Below are positions 1 through 5,435 of a stretch of 5,665 nt of DNA, piece by piece (positions within the stretch are counted from its first letter, which is position 1; every line of letters starts with the position of its first letter). The position numbers and the translations under genes are program-made. This DNA comes from DASTHG01 sp041498155 (GTDB taxonomy: Bacteria > Gemmatimonadota > Gemmatimonadetes > Gemmatimonadales > GWC2-71-9). A model generated the notes under the pieces. The model had not been told where the DNA came from, did no database searches, and was given only the letters and a program-made list of their open reading frames with translations. The stretch covers positions 1 to 5,665 of the forward strand of contig JBGQHV010000199.1 of the NCBI GenBank assembly GCA_041498155.1. The letters are read 5' to 3'.

Positions 1-732
1 CAGCCGTGCGAGCACGTCGCGCCCCACGGCGCGGTCGGTCTCGCCGGTGCGCGGCGCCGCGATCACCAGCACGTCGCTCTCGGCGGCGAGGCGTCCCAGA
101 TCCGCGCCACCACCCACCCAGGCCACGCCGACCGGGCCGCCCCGCTCGGGGCGGCGCCGGATCCCCGCGACGCGCATCCCCAATGCCAGCGTTCGGCGCG
201 CCACGGCGCTCCCGATTCCGCCCAGCCCGACGATCCCGACCCGCAGGGTGGCGAGCTCGCGCACGCGGATGGTGCGGTCGCCGAACGCCCCCTGGATCCA
301 GCGGCGCTCCGCCTGGGCCCGGACGGTGTGATCGAGTCCCCGCGCGAAAAAGGCGATCGACGCCAGCACCCAGTCGGCGATCGGCTCGGCATGGACGCCG
401 GCGGAGTTGGTGAAGTGGATCCCGCTGCCGCGCAGCGCGGCGAGACTGGCCCCCACGCCGGCCGTGCAGCTGTGCACCCAGCGCAGCGTGCCGGCCCCGG
501 CCGTGACGACACCCGTGGGGACCCCGAAGCCGAGGTAGATCTCGGCCCCGCGCGCCGCCGCCACGGCTTCGGGAGAGCCGGACCCGCCGTCGCCGTCGGA
601 GGTCGCGGGCGCCGCGACTTCGACCGCCTCCCACCCAGCGGGAAGCGCGCCGCGCACCTGGGACACGACCTCCGGCGTAACGCGCCATACGAGCCGCGTC
701 GCCCGCAGGTCGAGGACGAGGCGGTGCGTCAC
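1..732 (-). CDS. D-2-hydroxyacid dehydrogenase, NAD(P)-binding family (3' end cut by window)
   Basis: Reads open from a GTG at 732 to the window edge: 244 codons, no stop. The family reduces 2-oxoacids to D-2-hydroxyacids, or the reverse, using NAD(P)H in the cytosol. Residues 1-105 look like the split catalytic domain, with RWVHSCTAGV at 84-93 matching the usual 'WVHSxxAG' segment. The Rossmann fold follows with VGIVGLGGIG (165-174, glycines 169/171/174) and DVLVIAAPRTGET (220-232). The catalytic Arg, Glu and His of the family lie beyond the edge and cannot be checked. After the second beta strand I see IRRRP (191-195) where NAD enzymes usually carry Asp, which suggests NADP preference (inference). 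The GTG overlaps the mgtC stop as GTGA, and a GGGGGA abuts it with no spacer, so coupled re-initiation is likely. No in-frame upstream start is apparent. The exact substrate cannot be told; glyoxylate/hydroxypyruvate reductase-like and phosphoglycerate dehydrogenase-like are both possible. Confidence 0.9.
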   Translation of the reverse strand, partial: MTHRLVLDLRATRLVWRVTPEVVSQVRGALPAGWEAVEVAAPATSDGDGGSGSPEAVAAARGAEIYLGFGVPTGVVTAGAGTLRWVHSCTAGVGASLAALRGSGIHFTNSAGVHAEPIADWVLASIAFFARGLDHTVRAQAERRWIQGAFGDRTIRVRELATLRVGIVGLGGIGSAVARRTLALGMRVAGIRRRPERGGPVGVAWVGGGADLGRLAAESDVLVIAAPRTGETDRAVGRDVLARL

Positions 733-1409
733 TCCCCCGATGACACCGTGCGCACCAGGGGGTGGTGCAACACGGACAGCATCGCCTGCGCGTGCAGTCG
801 GCGCGGGCCGCGCAGCTCGAGCTCGACCACGAGATCCACATTCTCGCGGCGCGACTGGACGCCGATGATCTCGACACCGGCCCGCCGCACCAGTGTCTCG
901 AGCTCCTCCAGTGTCTGCGGCTCCGGTTTGGCGTGGATGATGAGATGCGTCTGGGTCGCGTGCCGGCTGGCGAACCGCTCGAGGTACCCGAGGCCGTACA
1001 GCACCAACATCACGAGGAGCGTGGTGCCGAGCGCCTCGACGTACGCGCCGCCCCCGATGGCCATGCCGATCGCCGAGACGACCCAGATCGTCGCCGCGCT
1101 CGTGAGCCCCGTGACCGCCCCGCGCGCGTGCAGGATCGTCCCCGCTCCGATGAACCCCACGCCCGTCGCGATCTGGGCGGCCACGCGCGTGGGATCGCCG
1201 CGGCCCGGCACGAGCAGCGCGAGGTGGACCGACATGGTGGTGAACAGCATGGCGCCGACGCAGATGAGGATGTTCGTCCGGAGACCCGCCGGCTTGCCGG
1301 ACAGCTCACGCTCCATGCCGATGGCCCCGCCGAGCAGCACCGCGAGGCCGAGCTGGAGCAACAGACCCAGATGAAAGACATCCGTGAGCCGGGCGAGGAA
1401 ATCCTGCAT
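729..1409 (-). CDS. MgtC/SapB-family integral membrane protein
   Basis: 226 residues, a normal length for the family. Hydrophobic segments fall at about 14-31, 45-67, 78-95, 101-119 and 123-142, giving about five membrane helices. Family signatures are visible: GGAIGMERE (27-35), AGLRTN (41-46), GVGFIGAGTI (83-92) and LTSAATIWVVSAIG (102-115). A soluble C-terminal domain (about 153-226) with alternating beta and alpha character fits the ACT-like tail of longer MgtC proteins. MgtC of Salmonella supports growth in low Mg2+ and inside macrophages and inhibits the F-type ATP synthase. Most environmental homologues have no proven role, so I give no symbol. The start is the ATG at 1409, which shares its A with the trpS stop (TGATG). 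GGGGGA ends 3 nt before it, and MQDFLARLTD leads directly into helix 1. The open frame continues back to 1634, but that stretch is arginine-rich and lies inside trpS, so it is not coding. It is co-transcribed with trpS upstream and the dehydrogenase downstream. Confidence 0.93.
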   Translation of the reverse strand: MQDFLARLTDVFHLGLLLQLGLAVLLGGAIGMERELSGKPAGLRTNILICVGAMLFTTMSVHLALLVPGRGDPTRVAAQIATGVGFIGAGTILHARGAVTGLTSAATIWVVSAIGMAIGGGAYVEALGTTLLVMLVLYGLGYLERFASRHATQTHLIIHAKPEPQTLEELETLVRRAGVEIIGVQSRRENVDLVVELELRGPRRLHAQAMLSVLHHPLVRTVSSGE

Positions 1410-2407
1410 CAGTCCCCCGCGGCGCCGAGGAATCCCATACGCCGGCGCACCTCGACCATCGTCGTCCGCGCGATCGCCCGCGCCCGCTCGGCGCCGGTGC
1501 GCAGCGCCGCCCGGACGGTCGCCGGTTTGGCCACGAGATCGGCCGCGCGCTCGCGGATGGGAGTGAGCTCGGCTATCATATGGTCCGCCAGCACGCGCTT
1601 GCAGTCGAGGCAGCCCCACGCGGCCGTGCGACACTTGAGCGCGACCTCTTCTTGGACCGCGGGCGGCGAAAAACCCTGGTGGATCGTGAAGAGGTTGCAG
1701 ATGTCGGGGTTGCCCGGATCCTTACGCGTCTTACGCGCCGGATCGGTGGCCGCGGGCCGGAGCTTCTCCCAGATCGCCTCCGGAGACTCGAGCAGTCCGA
1801 TCGTGTTGCCGAGGCTCTTGGACATCTTGGCCTGACCGTCGAGCCCCAGCACGCGCTTCGCGGTGGTGAGCTGCGGCTGCGGCTCGGGGAAGAAGCCCGC
1901 GCCGTAGCGGTGGTTCCAGCGGCGCGCGATCTCGCGCATCAGCTCCAGGTGCTGCACCTGGTCTTCCCCCACCGGGACGAGCGTCGCCAGGTACAGCAGC
2001 ACGTCGGCGGCCTGAAGTATGGGGTAGTTGAGGAGACCGGCCGGCACGCTTTCCTGGCGCTGCGCCTTCTCTTTGAACGCCGTCTGGCGCTCGAGCTCGC
2101 CCAGCGGGGTCACCGTGGTGAGAATCCAGCCCAGCTCCGTGTGCTCGGCGACGTGCGACTGCACGAACAGGATCGACCGGGCCGGATCGATGCCCGCGGC
2201 GAGCAGTCCCACCGCCATGTCCTGCGTGCGCTGCGCCAGCTCGGCCGGATCGAAGGGCTGCGTGATCGCGTGCAGGTCGACGATCGAGAAGATGCACTCG
2301 TGCCCGTCCTGCAACCGCACCCAGTTCTTGACGGCCCCGAGGTAGTTGCCGATATGCAGCTCGCCGGACGGCTGAATGCCGCTGAACACTCGGGGGGTCG
2401 GTGCCAT
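1409..2407 (-). CDS. trpS: Tryptophanyl-tRNA synthetase (class Ic)
   Basis: 332 residues, the usual bacterial length. It charges tRNA(Trp) with tryptophan at the cost of ATP to AMP, in the cytosol as a homodimer. The class I HIGH motif appears as HIGN at 18-21, after the typical FSGIQPSGELH, and the KMSKS loop is exact at 194-198. Other family segments are DLHAIT (44-49), LNYPILQAADVLLY (126-139) and VGEDQVQHLEL (146-156), which help form the Trp and ATP pockets. Near the anticodon-binding C-terminal domain are four cysteines, C237, C259, C266 and C269, spaced C-x21-C-x6-C-x2-C. This is close to the [4Fe-4S] site known in Thermotoga maritima TrpRS (see findings). The ATG at 2407 follows only 41 bp of divergent intergenic DNA, with no clear Shine-Dalgarno. 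It heads an operon with mgtC and the dehydrogenase; its stop overlaps the mgtC start (TGATG). Identification is firm. Confidence 0.98.
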   Translation of the reverse strand: MAPTPRVFSGIQPSGELHIGNYLGAVKNWVRLQDGHECIFSIVDLHAITQPFDPAELAQRTQDMAVGLLAAGIDPARSILFVQSHVAEHTELGWILTTVTPLGELERQTAFKEKAQRQESVPAGLLNYPILQAADVLLYLATLVPVGEDQVQHLELMREIARRWNHRYGAGFFPEPQPQLTTAKRVLGLDGQAKMSKSLGNTIGLLESPEAIWEKLRPAATDPARKTRKDPGNPDICNLFTIHQGFSPPAVQEEVALKCRTAAWGCLDCKRVLADHMIAELTPIRERAADLVAKPATVRAALRTGAERARAIARTTMVEVRRRMGFLGAAGD

Positions 2408-2417
2408 ATGGGATCTG

Positions 2418-2447
2418 AACCTAAGACCACGGGGGGAAGAGCCGCAA
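2418..2447 (-). promoter_or_regulatory. Candidate sigma-70-like promoter for the trpS operon
   Basis: Reading toward trpS, TTGCGG (2447-2442) is followed after 18 nt by TAGGTT (2423-2418). Each matches about half of the TTGACA/TATAAT consensus. If used, transcription would begin near 2411, leaving a leader of only a few bases before the ATG at 2407. That agrees with the lack of a clear Shine-Dalgarno there. It is a weak match in high-G+C DNA and depends on context more than on sequence. Confidence 0.25.
2431..2439 (+). promoter_or_regulatory. Ribosome binding site that decides the GTG start at 2449
   Basis: GGGGGGAAG ends 9 nt before the GTG at 2449. An in-frame stop at 2422-2424 excludes a longer protein. 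The protein begins MRALKDLVDVAERAA, the normal first helix of inositol-monophosphatase-family enzymes, so this start is preferred over internal GTG codons. Confidence 0.6.
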
Positions 2448-2448
2448 G

Positions 2449-3237
2449 GTGCGGGCGCTCAAGGACTTAGTCGATGTGGCGGAGCGCGCGGCCGAGCGGG
2501 CGGCGAACTTCGTGCGCGGCGCTCGCGCGCCGGAGGCCGGCGCCTGGACGGAAAAGTCGCGGCACGACTTCGTAACCCAGGTCGATCGCGAAGCCGAAGA
2601 GCTCATCGCCGAAACGCTCACCGGGCTCGTCCCGGGAACGGTCGTCGTGGGCGAGGAGCTGTCCCCCGCCGCCGAGTATCGCGGCGAGGTGGTGTGGGTC
2701 GTGGATCCGCTCGACGGCACGACCAACTACCTGCACGGCTACCCGCAGTACGCCATCTCGATCGGCGCGCTGGTGGACGGCGTGTTGAGCCTGGGCGTCG
2801 TGCACGACGTGGCGCGGGACGTGGCCTATCGAGCCGCGCGCGGTCAGGGCGCCTGGTGCGCCGGCGCCCGGATCTCGGTCTCCACCTTGGTCGAGCCGAG
2901 TCGCGCCTTGGTGGGCACCGGCTTCCCGTTCAAGCATCTCGACGGATTGGAGCGCTACCTGCGGCAGTTCGCGGCGGTGATGCGCGCCACGAGTGGCATC
3001 CGGCGGGCGGGATCGGCCGCCCTCGACCTGGCGGACGTCGCCGCCGGTCGCTTCGACGCGTTCTGGGAGCTGACGCTCGCGCCCTGGGACGTCGCCGCGG
3101 GCGTCATGCTGGTGCGCGAGGCAGGTGGTGTGGTGACGACGCTGGAGGGCGGCGAGGACGTGCTGGGCCACGGATCGATCGTCGCCGGGAACCCGACCCT
3201 GCACCGCTGGTTGATGGACCTCTTGGGGAATACCTGA
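2449..3237 (+). CDS. Inositol-monophosphatase-family phosphatase (SuhB-like)
   Basis: 262 residues, the usual length of the family. These Mg2+-dependent, lithium-sensitive cytosolic enzymes hydrolyse small phosphomonoesters such as myo-inositol 1-phosphate. Metal-site motifs are all present: VVVGEE (65-70), then WVVDPLDGTTNYLHG (83-97; Asp86 and Asp89) and LAPWDVAAG (210-218; Asp214). GTGFPF (156-161) and the C-terminal HGSIVAGNP (241-249) are also typical. The start is GTG, supported by the G-rich ribosome site. The stop (3235-3237) lies 1 nt before the next ATG, so it is co-transcribed with the formiminotransferase-cyclodeaminase gene. Sequence alone cannot separate inositol phosphatase from histidinol-phosphate phosphatase (HisN type), fructose-1,6-bisphosphatase or PAP phosphatase (CysQ) activity. 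A histidinol phosphatase would be a thematic match to the downstream enzyme, but there is no direct evidence. Family assignment is firm; substrate is open. Confidence 0.95.
   Translation: MRALKDLVDVAERAAERAANFVRGARAPEAGAWTEKSRHDFVTQVDREAEELIAETLTGLVPGTVVVGEELSPAAEYRGEVVWVVDPLDGTTNYLHGYPQYAISIGALVDGVLSLGVVHDVARDVAYRAARGQGAWCAGARISVSTLVEPSRALVGTGFPFKHLDGLERYLRQFAAVMRATSGIRRAGSAALDLADVAAGRFDAFWELTLAPWDVAAGVMLVREAGGVVTTLEGGEDVLGHGSIVAGNPTLHRWLMDLLGNT
3225..3230 (+). promoter_or_regulatory. Ribosome binding site of the formiminotransferase-cyclodeaminase gene
   Basis: GGGGAA ends 8 nt before the ATG at 3239, inside the last codons of the upstream phosphatase gene. With the TGAcATG junction this supports direct co-translation of the pair. 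Confidence 0.55.
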
Positions 3238-3238
3238 C

Positions 3239-4690
3239 ATGCCGTCACCGCTGGTCGAATGCGTTCCGAATTTCTCCGAAGGCCGTGACCCGGCGATTCT
3301 CGAGGCATTGCGCGCCGCCCTGCTGACGGTGCCCGGCGTACGGCTGCTCGACGTGCAAGCCGACGCGTCGCACCACCGCTCCGTCTTCACGTTCGTCGCC
3401 CCTCCCGACGCAGCGGTCATCGCCGCCTATCGCGCCGTCGCCGTCGCGCGCGAGCGGATCGACCTGACGCGGCATTCCGGCGAGCACCCGCGCATGGGCG
3501 CCACCGACGTCGTCCCCTTCGTGCCGGTGCGCGACGTGACCATGGACGACTGCGTGGCGCTCGCCCGCACGCTCGGCGAGCGAGTGGGCCGTGAGCTCGG
3601 CATCCCGGTATTCCTGTACGCGCGGGCCGCGGCGCGCCCGGAGCGCGAGCGCCTGCCCGATATCCGCAAGGGCGAATTCGAAGGACTGCGCGACCGGATC
3701 GGTACGGATCCGGCCGCCGACCCCGACTTCGGTCCCCGGGCGATCCACCCGACGGCGGGTGCCACCGCGATCGGCGCTCGGCCGTTCCTCGTGGCCTACA
3801 ACATCTATCTCGACACAACGGACGTGGCCTTCGCCAAGCAGATCGCGAAACAGATCCGTACGTCCGGTGGCGGGCTCCCCGCGGTGCAGGCGAGCGGCTT
3901 CGAAGTGGACGGCCACGCTCAGGTCTCGATGAATCTGCTCGACATCGACGTCACCTCGCCCGCGGCGACCTTCGCGGCGGTGGAGCGGCTCGCCGGCGAG
4001 CGACGCGTAGGGATTCTCAAGAGCGAAGTGGTCGGATTGATCCCGGAGCGGGCGATCCTGGGTGCCGGCGCGGGACTCCTCAAGCTCCCCGATGCCGCCG
4101 ACCACCTGCTCGAGGCGAAGATCCGGGCGGTGGAAGGACCGACCCTCGACGGCTGGATCGACGAGCTGGCCGGCGGGGCGCCCGTCCCGGGCGGCGGGAG
4201 CGCCGCGGCGCTTGCGGGGGCGCTGGCGGGCGCGCTGATAGCGATGGTGGCGCGGCTCACCATCGGACGCAAGGTGTACGCAGCCGCCGAGGCGCGGGCG
4301 CAGGCGATTCTCGCGGAGAGCGAGACGGTACGGGGAGAGCTACGGCGCCTGGTCGATGAGGACGCCGCGGCGTACACGGGCGTGAGCGCGGCCTACAAAC
4401 TCGCGAAAGACGATCCCGGCCGGCCGCGGGCGATCGACGCCGCGCTGCTCGGCGCCGCGGCGACGCCGCTCGAGGTCGCCCGCCGCTCGGCCCGACTCGT
4501 CGCGCTGGCACGGGAGATCGGGACGATCGGCAACAAGAACGCCCGATCGGATGCCACGGTCGCGGAAGGGCTGGCGCGGGCCGCCCTGGCAGGCGCCGTG
4601 GAGAACGTGAAGGTCAACGTGGCATCGTTGTCGGATCCGGCGGCGGGAAAGGGACTTCTCGAGGAGGCGGAGCGACTGGCTACTGGGTGA
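3239..4690 (+). CDS. ftcD: Bifunctional glutamate formiminotransferase / formimino-THF cyclodeaminase
   Basis: 483 residues joining two enzymes. Residues 1-180 and 181-297 are the N and C subdomains of formiminotransferase, which moves the formimino group of N-formimino-L-glutamate, from histidine breakdown, to tetrahydrofolate. VECVPNFSEGRD (6-17) and SGEHPRMGATD (80-90) are family signatures. His83 fits the catalytic His82 of the mammalian enzyme by motif position. VAYNIYLDT (185-193) and QVSMNLLDID (228-237) complete this part. Residues 303-483 are the helical cyclodeaminase, which releases ammonia to give 5,10-methenyl-THF. It carries the signature GGAPVPGGGSAAALAGALAG (312-331), and NKNARSDATVAEGL (432-445) lies near the active site. 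The linker is very short (about 298-303), and mammalian FTCD is longer, at 541 residues. No hutH, hutU or hutI lies in view, so this may also salvage formiminoglutamate or formiminoglycine-type products from elsewhere. It shares an operon with the phosphatase, and its last 11 bp overlap the end of map on the other strand. Confidence 0.95.
   Translation: MPSPLVECVPNFSEGRDPAILEALRAALLTVPGVRLLDVQADASHHRSVFTFVAPPDAAVIAAYRAVAVARERIDLTRHSGEHPRMGATDVVPFVPVRDVTMDDCVALARTLGERVGRELGIPVFLYARAAARPERERLPDIRKGEFEGLRDRIGTDPAADPDFGPRAIHPTAGATAIGARPFLVAYNIYLDTTDVAFAKQIAKQIRTSGGGLPAVQASGFEVDGHAQVSMNLLDIDVTSPAATFAAVERLAGERRVGILKSEVVGLIPERAILGAGAGLLKLPDAADHLLEAKIRAVEGPTLDGWIDELAGGAPVPGGGSAAALAGALAGALIAMVARLTIGRKVYAAAEARAQAILAESETVRGELRRLVDEDAAAYTGVSAAYKLAKDDPGRPRAIDAALLGAAATPLEVARRSARLVALAREIGTIGNKNARSDATVAEGLARAALAGAVENVKVNVASLSDPAAGKGLLEEAERLATG
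4680..4690. other. Tail-to-tail coding overlap, ftcD and map
   Basis: The last 11 bp of the plus-strand ftcD gene (stop TGA 4688-4690) are also the last 11 bp of the minus-strand map gene (stop TAG, plus-strand cta 4680-4682). There is no intergenic space. I see no stem followed by a T-run on either strand within roughly 60 bp, so any terminator must lie within coding sequence or termination is Rho-dependent. Confidence 0.9.
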
Positions 4691-5435
4691 GAATCCGCGG
4701 TGCCTCTCCGTTTTCTCCGATGGCGACGGTATGCTCGAAGTGGGCCGACAGCGAGCCGTCGGCCGTCACGACTGTCCACTTGTCGGGTAGCGTCCGGATC
4801 TCCGACCCGCCCACGTTCACCATCGGCTCGATGGCGATGGTCATCCCCGCCACGAGCCGCGGGCCCCGTTTCGGCTTGCCGAAGTTCGGCACCTGCGGTT
4901 CTTCGTGGAACGCCGCGCCGATCCCGTGCCCCACCATCTCCCGCACCACCGAATAGCCCGCCGCCTCGGCGACCTCCTGCACCGCATGCCCGATGTCGCC
5001 CACGTGGTTCCCCGCCTTCGCCTGCCCGATCCCGGCGGCCAGCGCTTCCTGAGTGACCGCCAGCAGATGCCGCACCTCCGGCGACACCTCGCCCACCGGG
5101 AACGACGCCGCCGAGTCGGCGTGCAGCCCTTCGAGCTGCACCCCGACATCCACGCTGATCAGGTCGCCGTCCTTCAGGACGCGCTTGGCGGATGGGATGC
5201 CGTGCACCACTTCGTGGTTGATCGAGGTGCAGAGGGTGGCGGGAAAATCGTACAGTCCCTTGAACGAGGGCCGCGCGCCCGGGTGGCTGCGGATGAAGGC
5301 TTCCGCCTGCCGGTCGAGCTCCTTGGTGGAAACGCCGGCCCGGGCCGTGCGCCCCATGAGGGCGAGCGTCTCCGCGACGATGTGGCCGGCCGCGGCCATC
5401 GTCTCGATCTCCCGCGGCGACTTGAGGGTGATCAT
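4680..5435 (-). CDS. map: Methionine aminopeptidase, type I
   Basis: 251 residues, standard for the short type Ia form without an N-terminal zinc extension. It removes the initiator methionine from new proteins after deformylation, in the cytosol near the ribosome exit. All five metal ligands are in place: Asp96, Asp107, His170, Glu203 and Glu234, each one position below the E. coli numbering. The catalytic-pocket histidines His78 and His177 are also present. Typical segments are SINHEVVHGIP (71-81), VGHGIG (168-173), IEPMVNVG (202-209) and AHFEHTVAI (231-239). After the second ligand the usual DxARTF reads DSAASF, a mild departure. The ATG at 5435 overlaps the adk stop as ATGA, so translation is probably coupled. 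The adk-map order is that of the ribosomal spc operon, but infA does not follow. Confidence 0.98.
   Translation of the reverse strand: MITLKSPREIETMAAAGHIVAETLALMGRTARAGVSTKELDRQAEAFIRSHPGARPSFKGLYDFPATLCTSINHEVVHGIPSAKRVLKDGDLISVDVGVQLEGLHADSAASFPVGEVSPEVRHLLAVTQEALAAGIGQAKAGNHVGDIGHAVQEVAEAAGYSVVREMVGHGIGAAFHEEPQVPNFGKPKRGPRLVAGMTIAIEPMVNVGGSEIRTLPDKWTVVTADGSLSAHFEHTVAIGENGEAPRILTQ

Larger units (their letters stand above)
2408..2448. promoter_or_regulatory. Divergent intergenic region, trpS / IMPase gene
   Basis: These 41 bp are the only true intergenic DNA in the window, so the promoters of both divergent operons must lie here or reach into the neighbouring coding sequence. The stretch is locally less G+C-rich at 2405-2424. 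On the plus strand a G-run with GGGGGGAAG (2431-2439) serves as the ribosome site of the IMPase gene. A taa at 2422-2424, in frame with that gene, blocks any longer start. For the plus strand only a weak promoter-like pair can be proposed, TGAACA at 2383-2388 with TATGGG at 2407-2412. I do not regard it as reliable. No inverted repeat long enough for an operator, T-box or attenuator is visible. Confidence 0.55.

Noticed and set aside
1410..1634. Possible 75-residue N-terminal extension of the MgtC protein
   Set aside because: The extension is arginine- and glycine-rich without hydrophobic or domain character, lies wholly inside the trpS coding sequence, and the ATG at 1409 gives the normal family length and start.
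762..1835. A 357-codon plus-strand open frame opposite mgtC and trpS
   Set aside because: Its residue composition (Arg, His, Ala rich) is that of an antisense shadow, and the opposite strand encodes clear MgtC and TrpRS motifs over the same bases.
2404..2411. CATATG palindrome at the trpS start as an operator
   Set aside because: Six bases of dyad symmetry arising from an ATG next to AT-rich bases are too short to support a binding site.
2376..3326. A 316-codon plus-strand frame overlapping the phosphatase gene
   Set aside because: It is strongly biased to Arg and Gly and begins inside trpS, while the phosphatase in the neighbouring frame has every metal-site motif.
3245..4105. A 286-codon minus-strand open frame opposite ftcD
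   Set aside because: Antisense shadow of a firm gene. It has no recognisable domain and no start context.
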